From the NCBI GenBank assembly GCA_040360365.1, contig CP136412.1: DNA of 64,000 bases. One strand, written 5' to 3'. Position numbers and translations under genes: made by a program. This document shows, one piece after another, positions 1 to 9,896 of this stretch. Numbering within the stretch: position 1 is the stretch's first letter; each line of letters begins with the position of its first letter. The stretch comes from Arcanobacterium_A hippocoleae_A. GTDB lineage: Bacteria; Actinomycetota; Actinomycetes; Actinomycetales; Actinomycetaceae. The notes under the pieces were generated by a model. The model ran no database searches. It was not told the origin of the DNA and saw only the letters and a list, made by a program, of their open reading frames with translations.

Positions 1-724
1 ATTGCCGCGCAGAATATTGCTAAATCGCGCGGATCTCGTGCATCATAACAGCCTGGGAGGAGTTGTAAGGCCGAACCGCAGCGTTGATAAGACTGCCAAA
101 TATTAATCACCGCATAGGATCCAAACGCAATTGCGGAAGCACCTGCAGCTAATCCGTCTAAACCGTCGGTTAAGTTGACCGCATTCGACCATGCAGTAAT
201 CAAAAAATTGGTCCAGAAGATGAATAGAATAATGCCGATTGCAACACCAGCGAAACCAAGTGTGATTGGGGTATCACGAACAATCGAGATATTGAGCGTC
301 GCCGGTGTCTGACCGTGCTTATTGGCAAATTGCAGGGATCCGACTGCAAATAGAATCCCAACAAGTCCTTGCCCAAGCATTTTTGCGCGCGGACTTAAAC
401 CAAGTGAGCGCTCTTTACTAATTTTCGTAAAGTCGTCAAGAAATCCGATTAATCCCAAACCGGAAAGTAAGAAAATAATCAACCATCCGGAAATGCTTGG
501 AGCGCGCAGCGTCGCAATATTTCCGCACAAAAACCAAGCACGGCAGCGCCAATAATAATTACACCGCCCATTGTCGGAGTTCCGCGTTTTACTAAATGCG
601 AAGTCGGACCATCCTCACGGATAAATTGACCATACTGCCGGCGCTCGAGAAGCTTAATAAAAACTGGGGTCAGAAAAAGCGTAACAAAGAGTGCTACTGC
701 TGCTGCAACAATTACTGAAATCAT
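1..724 (-). CDS. mraY: Phospho-N-acetylmuramoyl-pentapeptide transferase, C-terminus beyond window, one frame break
   Basis: This integral membrane enzyme transfers phospho-MurNAc-pentapeptide from UDP to undecaprenyl phosphate, making lipid I. The N-terminal helix is followed by the family motif GTPTMGG near residue 50. After the break come the FLDDF segment and NLTDGLDGLAAG, both hallmarks of MraY. The gene runs off the left edge. The ATG at 724 overlaps the murF stop (ATGA), which indicates translational coupling. The frame breaks at the A5 run 529-533: one extra base turns GFCAEILRR into GFLCGNIATLRAP, the expected MraY continuation. The break is probably a base-calling deletion. Identity is certain. 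Confidence 0.95.
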
Positions 725-2169
725 CTATTGAACCCCTTGGAGAAAACACTGTCTGCTGCCTGCCAGATTTTCGTGCCGTTAGACCCCTTAAAGAGAACTG
801 CAGAATCTGGCTGCAGAACCTGATTCAGCTCAGCAATAAGCGGTTCCACAGTTAAATACTCTACTACCTTTATTCCGGCTTCTCTGGCAAAAGCGGTGAG
901 CGCAAAAGCGCCTTTGCCCACCAAGTAAAGCTCTGAAACATCCGCTTGGAGCAAAGCACTGAGCAATTCCTGGTGTTCCTTTTCGCTATCTGGACCAAGC
1001 TCCAGCATCTGCCCAAGCACCGCAATCCGGCGTGCATATTTTACACCGAGCAATCCAAGTGCAGCGATTCCAGCACGCATTGAAGTCGGATTAGCGTTGT
1101 ATGCATCATCAATTACTAATATTTTCCCAATTTCACGCACATCCATTCGATGCGGGCTGCCTGGCTTTGAATTTGCGATTTCACGAATAATATCAGCAAA
1201 ACTTACCCCGAGAATCCGCGCAATTGCTGCGGCTGCAACCGCATTCGCAATATTGTGTTTTCCGGCCAGACCAAGAACCAGCTTTTCATGCTGTCCGCCA
1301 AGAAATAATGTAAATTGCGGATATCCATTCGCAGCATCGATTTCAGAAGCAGCCGCAAATACATCTTGGTTCTTGCGGGCTTCTTCCGCTTGCGCAGAAT
1401 TTACCGAAAAGAATTCCACTTTACATTCAGCCGTTGCCGCCATCTGTACTACGTTCGGATCATCAGCATTCAGCACAGCCACGCCATCAGATTGCGTCCC
1501 GGCAATAATCTGCGCTTTTTCACAAATCGTATTTTCGATTGAGCCGAAAGATCCAAGATGCGCCTTTGCCACAATCAGTACAGTGCTAACGTCAAGTGGG
1601 GCAATATCAGTTAAATAAGCGATATTGCCAACCCGATCCGCACCCATTTCGAGTATGAGATTAGCTGTCTGCAAATTTGCCCGCAGCACAGTCAAAGGCA
1701 AACCAATCTCATTGTTAAAGGAATTTGGCGGAGCCACTACCGGCCCGCGATGAGTTAAAATCCGGGCAAGAAGATCTTTTGTTGTCGTCTTTCCAACGGA
1801 TCCGGTTATTCCGATGACTTTCAGGTTAGCTTTCGAATTTTGCCGAAGATATGACAACCAATATTTCGCAAGCTTGCCCAATGCGAGCACCGAATCTGCA
1901 ACTACAATCAGCCGCTCTGGAGCAGCTCCGTTTTCAATTGCAATCTGGGCATTACTTGTTAAAACAGCAACAGCACCGGCGTCAAGTGCAGCTTTGGCAA
2001 AACGGTTTCCGTCGGAGTTCTCACCTGCAATCGCAACGAACAACTCACCGCCCTCGATTTTGCGGTTATCAATAGCCACACCAGTGAATCGCAGAAACGC
2101 AGTCTGCACATCCTCAGCTGCAGCTTTTCCGCCGACGGCCGCCGTAACTTCAGCGAACGAGAGATTCAT
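721..2169 (-). CDS. murF: UDP-N-acetylmuramoyl-tripeptide--D-alanyl-D-alanine ligase
   Basis: This cytoplasmic Mur ligase adds D-Ala-D-Ala to the UDP-MurNAc-tripeptide. It is intact at 482 residues, normal for MurF. The N-terminal UDP-binding domain is followed by the ATP loop GITGSVGKTTTKD near residues 120-132. The central motif NSFNNEIGLPLTVL and the C-terminal domain DDAYNANPTSM are also present. It sits between ftsI and mraY; murE, which usually lies here, is absent. The stop overlaps the mraY start. The start is ATG at 2169, with 148 bases of spacer to ftsI in which I see nothing notable. Confidence 0.97.
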   Translation of the reverse strand: MNLSFAEVTAAVGGKAAAEDVQTAFLRFTGVAIDNRKIEGGELFVAIAGENSDGNRFAKAALDAGAVAVLTSNAQIAIENGAAPERLIVVADSVLALGKLAKYWLSYLRQNSKANLKVIGITGSVGKTTTKDLLARILTHRGPVVAPPNSFNNEIGLPLTVLRANLQTANLILEMGADRVGNIAYLTDIAPLDVSTVLIVAKAHLGSFGSIENTICEKAQIIAGTQSDGVAVLNADDPNVVQMAATAECKVEFFSVNSAQAEEARKNQDVFAAASEIDAANGYPQFTLFLGGQHEKLVLGLAGKHNIANAVAAAAIARILGVSFADIIREIANSKPGSPHRMDVREIGKILVIDDAYNANPTSMRAGIAALGLLGVKYARRIAVLGQMLELGPDSEKEHQELLSALLQADVSELYLVGKGAFALTAFAREAGIKVVEYLTVEPLIAELNQVLQPDSAVLFKGSNGTKIWQAADSVFSKGFNR

Positions 2170-2317
2170 AATCTACTTTTACGCCTTTCCTCTGCATATT
2201 TTTTAATATTGTTCGCTTGCACAAATTAATTAAACGAATCGGTGCAAACTATTTAATCTTCGAAAATTTTGTTTCCCTGATTCTGAAACAACTGATTATA
2301 TGCCCCATCCTACTAAA

Positions 2318-4145
2318 TTATTTTCCAGTCCAAGGATAGTCAATCATCGGCTCGGTTGATGGAGGTACTCCCATCTTACGCATTGCGAACTGTGCAATCT
2401 TTGAAAACGCTGCCGAAACTCCCTCATTATTTCCGTGCGTCCGAGCCATGATTGCAACTGCAATCCGCGGATTTTCTGCAGGGATTAAACCAATATAAGT
2501 CACATTCAGTGCTTCCAATCCGCCGGCACTATTAATAACTTCTGCCGTACCGGTTTTGCCGGCAACATTATAATTCGGAACACGCGCCGCTTTTCCAGTC
2601 GCACCGTCTTTAGTGGTTTCATGCATCACGTTTACTACAGTTTTTGCCGTTTCCGGATCAATCACCGCTGTTGGTTTCGGAGCAATAGTCGGCTTGTAGC
2701 TGCCGTCGGCATCGTAAATTCCGTCAACAATATATGGCGGATGCTTCACGCCTCTGCTTCCAAAGATATTCGCAACCACAGCCAGCTGCAGCGGAGTAAC
2801 TGCATACCCCTGCCCGAACATCGTAGTGTAATTTGTGCGGCGATCCCATTGCCGATAGTCGCGAAGCAAACCTTTCTCTTCAAAAGGCAGCTCTATGCCC
2901 GTCTTCTCACCGATTCCAAAAGCTTTCAGGTAGTTATACCGCGCTTCTTTACTCAGCAATGCTCCAATCTGCACCGTACCAGTGTTATAAGAATGCGCAA
3001 TAATGGCTGCAAGCGTAGACTTTTCAGCAGCATGCGGAGCATAATCTTTAAAAGTCTCACCATCGGGAGTGGTGAACTGGTAGGGAGTAAAAAAGCGCTA
3101 TACGGAGTTACTTTACCTTCATTAATTGCTGCAGCGACCGTAATTGCCTTACCCGTTGAACCAGGTTCAAGAACTAATCCTACAGAGTTCGAAGTAAACG
3201 ACTTCGGCTTCTCCTGCGCGACTTTTGCCGGATCATAAGATTGCGAATCAGCCATTGCCAGCACCCTGCCGGTATTGGTTTCCAATACAACCGCACTGCC
3301 CCAATCTGCTCCAATTTTTTCTACCTGCTCTTTCAATATTTGCTCAGCTGCCTGCTGCAAATCACGGTCAAGAGTAAGCTTTACAATTCGCCCATCCTGC
3401 GGAGCAATTTCTACTTTTTCCGCATTCGGAAAAATAGTGCCGTCCGGCCCGACCTCCACTTGCAGATAGCCGTCAGTGCCAGCAAGAACACTGTCAAACT
3501 GCTGCTCAATACCAGCTCGTCCGACAAGCTGATCGCTTTTATCAGTACGTCCGACAAAACCGAGTACCGCCCCGGCGAGCGAACCGTTTGGATAGACTCG
3601 TTCCATATAACGTTCGCCGAAAATTCCATGAATATTCAGCTGGTTAATCTGTTCCATTTCTTTTGCCGAAATACCTGCCTGCAGCATTTTAAACTGATTT
3701 TTTTGCTTCCGCCAAGTAATTCACCCGCAAGTTCAGCTTCATCCCGCTCAAGCACCGGAGCGAGGATTTTTGCGGCAGCTGCCGCCCCCGTGCCGGTAAT
3801 ATTATTTTTCGCATCAGTAGTTTTGAAATCCTGGATTGCTTTCTGATCTACCCGCAGGTTGTAGTGCGGAACCGAACTTGCAAGTACTGCGCCGGTATTA
3901 TCAACTATTTTTCCGCGCAGCGCCTGCTGTTTGTAATTACGTGCACGAAAATCATGCGCAGTCTGCGCCAGCGTATCCGCCTGCACTACTTGCAGCACAG
4001 TAAGACGCCCTGCAATCAGTACGGCCATTGCAAGAAAAATAACAACAACTGCCCGGAGACGTTTATTGGTAGCAGCCCGCGCCAAACGCATCGAATCCGC
4101 TTTCCGTATCCCGCTGCTGCCCTGATTGTTCAGAACTGTACTCAC
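2318..4145 (-). CDS. ftsI: Peptidoglycan D,D-transpeptidase FtsI/PBP3, two frame breaks
   Basis: This is the division-specific class B penicillin-binding protein that cross-links septal peptidoglycan. An N-terminal membrane anchor around residues 30-50 precedes the dimerisation domain and the transpeptidase domain. The catalytic serine lies in GSTGK (SxxK), followed by SYN (SxN) and GKTGTAE (KTG). I prefer a GTG start at 4145 because AGGAG stands seven bases upstream; an in-frame TTG at 4163 is possible. Breaks lie at the T7 run 3698-3704 and the A6 run 3089-3094. Adding one base to each gives a continuous chain of about 609 residues. Such an essential gene is unlikely to be truly broken. Confidence 0.94.
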
Positions 4146-4167
4146 ACAAATACTCCTAAACAAGTAA

Positions 4168-4569
4168 TTACTTTTGCGCCTTTGCCTCGCCAGTCACAGT
4201 TCCGTCTCCCAGATCAACATAACGAATTTGCGTTGCCGGCACCATTTGATATTTCTGCGCACGTTCATTAAGCACTACGGGAGTCTCTAACCGCGCCACA
4301 TCTTCACGTAAGGTTTCAAGACCAGATTTAACTTCATTCAGTTCAATAGTTGCGGATTTAATCTCGAATGCACCTTGAATCATTGCCGTATTCAAGCCGA
4401 ATGCACCTGCAATCGCTCCAGCAAATATCAAACCGCACAAAATAGCTGTACGAAAGTAACCGCGCGAGGGAAGCGGACTCGGCACAACTGAAAGACCAGG
4501 TGCGGAAATTATCGGACGCGAGGCGCGAGCCGGATTACGACGGGCCAATACGGAAGAATTTGCGCTCAT
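4168..4569 (-). CDS. FtsL-like septum protein (single-pass, coiled coil)
   Basis: This 133-residue protein has a basic, proline-rich cytoplasmic N-terminus, one membrane helix around residues 43-62 and an extracytoplasmic leucine-zipper-like stretch (about 70-95) with regular Leu/Val spacing. That architecture and its position between rsmH and ftsI match FtsL-type bitopic division proteins, which diverge strongly in sequence. The start ATG overlaps the rsmH stop (4566-4569), and the stop lies about 20 bases before the ftsI start, so the genes are probably translated as a unit. Assignment rests on context and topology rather than clear sequence motifs. Confidence 0.75.
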   Translation of the reverse strand: MSANSSVLARRNPARASRPIISAPGLSVVPSPLPSRGYFRTAILCGLIFAGAIAGAFGLNTAMIQGAFEIKSATIELNEVKSGLETLREDVARLETPVVLNERAQKYQMVPATQIRYVDLGDGTVTGEAKAQK

Positions 4570-5615
4570 CGGGTCTCTCCTTTGTGAAAGCGAAAGTTGG
4601 ATTCTATTAGTGGTTCGAGATTTTTCAGTACATGCGCCGGTGTTTGCCGGATTCTCTCAACAGCTCTTAACCGCACCGACTGCGAGCGCGAGTTTTGAGC
4701 CAGCTCTGCTGTATCGGCTTTTATTGATCCGCGGACAAGGGCTTTTAGATACGGTTTGTGATCTGCCAGCTCTACCGGCAATCCCGGCGGCGTAGTAGAT
4801 TTCAGCCCTTGACTCATTGCTTCTTTCACAATCCGATCTTCAAGCGATTGATATGACTCAACCACAAGACGTCCGCCGATTGACAAAGATTCAATTGCCC
4901 GCGGGAGTGCTGTTTCCAGAATTTCCAGCTCGTTATTCACCGCAATGCGCAGGGCTTGAAAAGTTCGTTTTGCCGGGTTTCCGCCAGTGCGTTTCGCTTT
5001 TTCCGGAAGTGATTCCCGAATTAAGGCAACTAATTCAGCAGTTGTTTCTAATGGTTTAACTGCGCGGGCTGCAACGATTTTATTCGCAATCTTTCCGGCA
5101 AATTTTTCTTCCCCATATACACGAAGAATTCGTGCAAGTTCATCACGGCCAGCCGCTGCAAGAAGCTCCTTTGCACTAATACCTTTGCTCGCATCCATCC
5201 GCATATCGAGCGGTGCGTCATGCGCATAAGAAAAACCGCGCCCTGCAGTATCGAGCTGTAATGATGAAACCCCAAGATCCATTAAAATTGCGTTTACTTT
5301 GCGGTTTGCACCAAATTCAGCCGCAACCTCATCAACGTGATCATAAGTAGTCTGGACGGCACGGAACCGATCACCAAATTTTGCCAGACGGGAAGCAGCA
5401 AGCCGGATTGCTTCACCGTCGCGATCAATTCCAATTACCTGCACATTCGGATTGCTTTTTAAGATTGCTTCAGTATGCCCGCCCATTCCGAGAGTACAGT
5501 CAATCAATAGTGATTCTGGGCTGGAAATCGCCGGAGAAAGCAGCTCCACGCAGGTACGCAAAAGCACAGGTAAATGCAACGCATTATTTGCTGCCGAGAC
5601 CTGTGGATTCTGCAT
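4566..5615 (-). CDS. rsmH: 16S rRNA (cytosine1402-N4)-methyltransferase
   Basis: RsmH (MraW) uses S-adenosylmethionine to methylate N4 of C1402 in 16S rRNA. The protein is intact at 349 residues. Family marks are HLPVLLRTCVELL at the N-terminus, the SAM loop DCTLGMGGHTEAIL around residue 40, MDLGVSSLQLD, and the central segment RGFSYAHDAPLDMRMD. The C-terminal part carries LAVNNEL-like and VVESYQSLEDRIVK segments. The start is ATG at 5615 with GAAAGGTG five bases ahead. It is the second gene of the mraZ-led cluster and overlaps the ftsL-like gene by four bases. Confidence 0.97.
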   Translation of the reverse strand: MQNPQVSAANNALHLPVLLRTCVELLSPAISSPESLLIDCTLGMGGHTEAILKSNPNVQVIGIDRDGEAIRLAASRLAKFGDRFRAVQTTYDHVDEVAAEFGANRKVNAILMDLGVSSLQLDTAGRGFSYAHDAPLDMRMDASKGISAKELLAAAGRDELARILRVYGEEKFAGKIANKIVAARAVKPLETTAELVALIRESLPEKAKRTGGNPAKRTFQALRIAVNNELEILETALPRAIESLSIGGRLVVESYQSLEDRIVKEAMSQGLKSTTPPGLPVELADHKPYLKALVRGSIKADTAELAQNSRSQSVRLRAVERIRQTPAHVLKNLEPLIESNFRFHKGETR

Positions 5616-5723
5616 TTTTCACCTTTCGTGAACGCACTGATAACAAAAGCTGTAAACGCAAGTCTGAACTAGCTTCACTGGCTGAAGATTACAAATTATC
5701 CGCAATCAGTACGCCTGTTCTCC

Positions 5724-5764
5724 GCCGCTGACTTGCAGTCGGGGAATCACCGCAAGTCAGCGGC
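5724..5764 (-). promoter_or_regulatory. Perfect 13-bp hairpin between mraZ and rsmH
   Basis: GCCGCTGACTTGC (5724-5736) pairs exactly with GCAAGTCAGCGGC (5752-5764) around a 15-nt loop. It lies in the transcript between the mraZ stop and the rsmH start. No U-tract follows on the minus strand. It could be an attenuator, a processing site or a tail-less terminator that tunes cluster expression; the function is inferred only from position. Confidence 0.55.
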
Positions 5765-5803
5765 AGACAACACACGCATTAATATGCTGATTCGAGTTCA
5801 GCT

Positions 5804-6235
5804 CTAGAACACTCCGGGCACTAGTTCGTCTTCGCGATCGGCAAACTCATCTTCATTCGAACTCAGGTATGTATTCCATGCTGCCTGATCCCAAATTTCA
5901 ACGCGATCACCTGTACCGATTACAACCAAATCTTTGTGCAAATCCGCATAAGAACGGAGCAAAGCCGGTACAGTAACCCGACCCTGCTTATCTGGAATTT
6001 GATCATTAGCACCCGAGAGGAAAATTCGCGTGTATGCACGTGCTTCTTTCGAGGTCATTGGAGCCTGCTGCAGCTTCGCCAGTACATCCGCGAATGCTGC
6101 CGTCGGAAACACGTATAAACACCGTTCTTGACCGCGGGTGATAACCAAACCACCAGCTAATTGATCACGAAATTTGGCAGGAAGAATGATGCGTCCTTTC
6201 TCGTCGAGCTTTGGCTCATACGTACCAAGAAACAC
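5804..6235 (-). CDS. mraZ: Transcriptional regulator MraZ
   Basis: MraZ is a ring-forming DNA-binding protein of the AbrB-like fold that controls the division and wall cluster, usually repressing its own promoter. The 143-residue chain holds the two family repeats: an N-terminal one with EPKLDEKGRIILPAKFR and a C-terminal one with DKQGRVTVPALLRSYA. The start is GTG at 6235 preceded by GGGAG. It is the first gene of the dcw cluster, and three 10-bp repeats matching MraZ-type operators lie 26-55 bases upstream of the start. Confidence 0.96.
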   Translation of the reverse strand: MFLGTYEPKLDEKGRIILPAKFRDQLAGGLVITRGQERCLYVFPTAAFADVLAKLQQAPMTSKEARAYTRIFLSGANDQIPDKQGRVTVPALLRSYADLHKDLVVIGTGDRVEIWDQAAWNTYLSSNEDEFADREDELVPGVF

Positions 6236-6260
6236 AGCACTCCCCTTTCATAACCGATAT

Positions 6261-6290
6261 ACCCCACTTTACTCCACTTTGCGCCACTTG
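6261..6290 (-). promoter_or_regulatory. Three 10-bp MraZ operator repeats
   Basis: On the minus strand, three direct repeats CAAGTGGCGC, AAAGTGGAGT and AAAGTGGGGT follow each other at exact 10-bp spacing just upstream of mraZ. Known MraZ operators are GTGG(G)-type boxes separated by five bases, so this matches in motif and helical phasing. They probably mediate autoregulation of the whole cluster. Confidence 0.8.
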
Positions 6291-6380
6291 CAAGCTAAAA
6301 TCACTTTATTAAACGCTTATTTTCCTGAATTACAGCCAAAAAGCTGGTGGAGGAAATTATGAGACTTTTTCCCTAAACGC

Positions 6381-6429
6381 AAAATAGGCTCGGATTGAGA
6401 AAGAAAATACTCAATCCGAACCTATTTTT
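6381..6429 (-). terminator. Rho-independent terminator of the DUF3040 gene
   Basis: An inverted repeat of about 18 bp (6381-6399 with 6410-6429, one mismatch, 10-nt loop) is flanked by AAAA on one side and TTTTT on the other. It stands downstream of the DUF3040 gene and upstream of the mraZ operators, so it insulates the dcw cluster. The symmetric tails would allow termination in both directions. Confidence 0.8.
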
Positions 6430-6521
6430 AGCTTCAGTTCAAAAGTTATGGACAAAAACAGTGTTTCACACGAAAAATCCCAAAGGCACTCCGCACAATC
6501 AGCAATTCCAAAAATCGGAAA

Positions 6522-6920
6522 TCAATGCCGATTGCCTTCCCGCATTCGCTTCAGCCATTCTTCCGCTTGGCGCTGCATAAAGTCGCCCTGCCCTCCGCCC
6601 TTGGGTTTCGAGTTAAGATGCAGCGAGCCGCCCCCGCCGGGTTTTTTCACAATACCGGCACTGATATACCAGAATCCGGCAAACACCACAATCACGCCAA
6701 GCACACCGACGGGAACAATTTCTAAAGCTACCCCGCCCATCACTACAGCAAGACCAACCACAGCCATAATCAATCCAAAGATAAGATTCTTTGCAGAAAC
6801 GGCCCAACGCATCGGCGCACCGCTCTCCGCAGCTAGAGTCTCAGTAAATCTCACATCTTCACCGTTCAGCTGCGACTCGAGATCCGCAAGCATTTGACGT
6901 TCATAATCTGAAAGAGCCAT
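6522..6920 (-). CDS. DUF3040 family membrane protein
   Basis: This 132-residue protein begins MALSDYERQMLADLE, the signature start of the actinobacterial DUF3040 family. Two adjacent hydrophobic helices follow (about residues 45-63 and 66-88). The C-terminal tail is Gly/Lys-rich and charged and probably cytoplasmic. GAGGAG lies six bases before the ATG. The family is often found beside dcw or dinB genes in actinobacteria; its biochemical role is unknown. The gene appears monocistronic with its own terminator. Confidence 0.88.
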   Translation of the reverse strand: MALSDYERQMLADLESQLNGEDVRFTETLAAESGAPMRWAVSAKNLIFGLIMAVVGLAVVMGGVALEIVPVGVLGVIVVFAGFWYISAGIVKKPGGGGSLHLNSKPKGGGQGDFMQRQAEEWLKRMREGNRH

Positions 6921-6996
6921 AAATCTCTCCTCATTCGGGGTAAAGGATATCTTCAGGATATCCTATCCAGTTTATTTCAGATAGTTCACCCGCAGA

Positions 6997-8234
6997 CTAG
7001 CTTGAAGAATAATTCTCCCGGACATCATCAGCACGGCACAGCGCAGCAAAACTAAGCGCCTGCGCTCCATATCTTTGCTTCACTGCATCAATTGCACGCT
7101 CTGCATTTTCACTGCGCTGATCCGCACCAAGCACTCCCTGAACTTCACCTTGGGCACTTTGTAAATTATCCGCCCGCACACCCAAAAGCCGAATCCCGCT
7201 ATCTGGAAAACTCCCCTTGCTGAAAAGCCGCAATGCTTCCCGATATATCTCACTGCCAAGTTCAGTCGGCACACTAAGCGTGCGCGAACGAGTAATTGTT
7301 TCAAACTTTCCAGTACGAATCTTAACCGCAATCGTCCGTGCACGAAAACCCGCAAAACGCAGCCGCTGAGCAATCTCATGCGATTGCGAAAGAAGCACCT
7401 GATGAGCTTGCACCGGAGATACAAGAAAATCAAAAAGGTCTGCTCCCGGCTAATCGACTTTTCCGCAGCCGGACTCTGCACACTCCGCGAATCTTGATTT
7501 GTGGCTAAAGCATAAATCTTCTCTCCCATCGCCGAACCGACAAGCGACTGCAGCCGAGATAAACCAAGCACAAGCACATCACGCACCGTATCCACACCGC
7601 GGTCTTGTAACCGCCGCGCAATTTTCTCCCCCACTCCCCAAAGCGCACCAATCGGCAGCATATTGAGAAAATCTTGAGATTTATCAGCCGGAACAAGCAA
7701 TATTCCATCTGGTTTCGCATGAGTTGAAGCAAGCTTCGCAAGATGCTTTGTATTTGCAATCCCAATCGAAGCCGGCACACCCACTTCATCACGAATCCGC
7801 CGTCGTAAAAGACGGGCAATTTCAGTTGGCGAACCAAAAAGTTTTCGCGCACCGCCCACATCAAGAAACGCTTCATCGACTGAAATTTGTTCGACACACG
7901 GCGTAACTTCCGCAAAAATATCCATAATTTTTCGCGAAACACACCGATACTTCTGCATATCAACAGGAAGCAAAATCAGCTCCGGACAAAGCCTTTTCGC
8001 CGCAGCTACCGGCATCGCAGAATTAACCCCAAATGCCCGAGCCTCATAAGAAGCAGCAGACAAAACCCCGTGCTCCACTCCGCCTACCGCCACCGGCTTT
8101 CCGCGCAAATCAGGGCGTTCAAGCAATTCCACCGAGACAAAAAATGCATCCATATCAACATGCAAAATCGGCGCAGCGGAATCATCACTGCCCCAATCTC
8201 GTTTCACACTCGAAACCCGCAGCCCACGCGACAC
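6997..8234 (-). CDS. dinB: DNA polymerase IV (Y family), one frame break
   Basis: This is an error-prone translesion polymerase. The N-terminal palm reads HVDMDAFFVSVE with the first catalytic Asp, and SVDEAFLDV carries the second acidic pair. The thumb helix-hairpin-helix GVGEKIARRL follows, then the little-finger domain after the break. One base is missing from the A5 run 7432-7436: REQTFLIF becomes REQTFFDF and then runs on to the natural stop. The corrected length is about 412 residues, normal for DinB. The start is uncertain: GTG at 8234, or a downstream GTG eleven codons in. I see no SOS box directly upstream. Confidence 0.92.
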
Positions 8235-8408
8235 CCGCCACCGCCTTCACCAAATAAACCGCCAGGATTTTCACATATCTTAAATTCAGTTCCTGCTGCA
8301 ACAGTTTCAAGCTATATCCAGACTGGAATATGTTCGTTTCTGCAGCTGCAAACCGAAAACTCTCCAAATATGCACACTTTTAGAAATGATGCCGGCCACG
8401 CCGATTTT

Positions 8409-9541
8409 TCATCCGCAGCTCCGCCGCAGCGCTTGCCGCAGATTCTTTTGAATTTCCGTCTTTTTCTCGGCCGGATTACTATCGCCTGTTTCTTTAACCC
8501 GACCATCATGCTGCTGATTTTGATCAGCTTCACTCGAGACCGGCTCTTCACTTCGTTTCGCACCAAGCAACGGGAAATCACGTCCAAAAAGTTTCCCGCC
8601 GCGCCAACGCTTCTGCTTCGAATGCGCATCATCACCGGCAGGTTCTATCACGCCTGCAAGCGAATTTCCGCCGTGCGCCGCCAGAAATTTCTCTGCCGCC
8701 AGACCAATCTCATCCACACTTGGAACCTGCAGCAATTCATCTGTGGTAGTAGCAAAAGCTTGCTCACTCGGATTTACGTCGTACTCATTTTCAAGCGCCG
8801 TAATCAGCTCTGCCAAATCTGGACTCTTTTCGAGAAGTTCACGATATGCAGAATTAACACGATCCTCATGCTGTTCCAAATCACCAAGCGGAAGCCGCGG
8901 TCCGCCAAGATTTGCCGTCATCCGAATTGCCGCAAGCGCTCCGGCAAGAAACGGTTCCCCAAGCTGCGCAAGATAAAAAGGAACACGCACCCGAATATTA
9001 GTCACCGAAACTTCCTGCTTAGCTGCATAATATTCAAATAAATCAGTAAGCGCACCGGGATGAACAGCACGGCCGTGCACATATTTTACGCCATCTTTCA
9101 GCTTAGTCGAACGCATCAGCATATCAGCCTGGCGGGTATGCGGAATTGCAGCCGGCATCGCCGAAAAAGTAATCACTTCATCCACATGGAATCTTTGCAC
9201 AACATCAAGCAAATCTGCGGTGATAGTCTCCCACCGGTAATCCGGTTCTTGACCGGAAAGATAGAGAAAGTTTTCACCCACAATATCTGTCACCAAACTC
9301 AAACGCAGCTCCGGCTGAACTAAAGACTCAATCACCCCGTCCTGATACGTCACAATTGGCCTTTGCGCACGAAAATCAAAAGCTCATCTGCCGGGAACGA
9401 AGCAATCCGAACGGAATCTAAATCAACGATAGCCGCATCAATTGCTTGCGTTACATTCCCAGCAGAAGTAAGCATATCCAGCGGGTTAACCAGGAGATAT
9501 TTTGCCGATAAATTATCGCGCGTATTCTCATATTGAATCAT
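8409..9541 (-). CDS. PAC2 family protein (proteasome-assembly-chaperone-like), one frame break
   Basis: Actinobacterial PAC2 proteins are soluble proteins related to archaeal and eukaryotic proteasome assembly chaperones; their role in bacteria is unsettled. Restoring one base in the A4 run 9378-9381 joins the N-terminal part to the family motif DFRAQRPIVTY. Further on come MPAAIPHTRQ and VRVPFYLAQLGEP, both typical. The corrected length is about 377 residues, with a charged, low-complexity C-terminal tail beyond residue 300. No proteasome genes are in view. It is divergent from helD. Confidence 0.85.
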
Positions 9542-9896
9542 TCCCGCCCCTTCCGCTCTCGCGAATCTGCTGCACTCATTTCATTAAAACTGCGTCTAAA
9601 TTATAACGCGTACCTCTCAGTCTATCCGTTTCTTCCAGACCAGAAAGGAAAATTGAACGTTAACAAAAGCATTTTCTGCAGCTGCAGCAATAAGAAACTG
9701 CACTTTTCAACGCATTTACCTTGCTCAGAGAAACAAAAACTATCGCACAGTCTGCCATACTCGCGGATGTGAAACTTCTCAAGCAAAAAGAGTACTGACA
9801 TCCTGGCAATAATACGGAATAATGGTAAGTCGGCTTTTTAAGGAATTTATTTGCACCCAAAAATGCATTTACATGCGCGGAGCAAGGAGAAAATCG
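9542..9896. other. Intergenic region between divergent PAC2 and helD genes
   Basis: This 355-base spacer holds the start regions of both divergent genes. Apart from a candidate plus-strand promoter at 9795-9823 and the helD ribosome-binding site AAGGAG at 9884-9889, I see no gene. I also looked for the inverted repeat (RAE) known upstream of helR in some actinobacteria and did not recognise one. Confidence 0.6.
9795..9823 (+). promoter_or_regulatory. Candidate sigma70-type promoter for helD
   Basis: CTGACA at 9795-9800 and AATAAT at 9818-9823 are separated by 17 bases, a good match to -35/-10 elements, about 75 bases before the helD start. This is a prediction from motif and spacing only. 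Confidence 0.4.

Noticed and set aside
2953..4163. Split ftsI and other genes as programmed frameshifting or separate small genes
   Set aside because: The breaks occur in many unrelated genes, always need one added base, and lack conserved slippery-site/stem arrangements; a sequencing cause is simpler.
7887..9041. 384-residue plus-strand open frame
   Set aside because: It is antisense to dinB and the PAC2 gene, both firmly identified, and its protein has no recognisable features.
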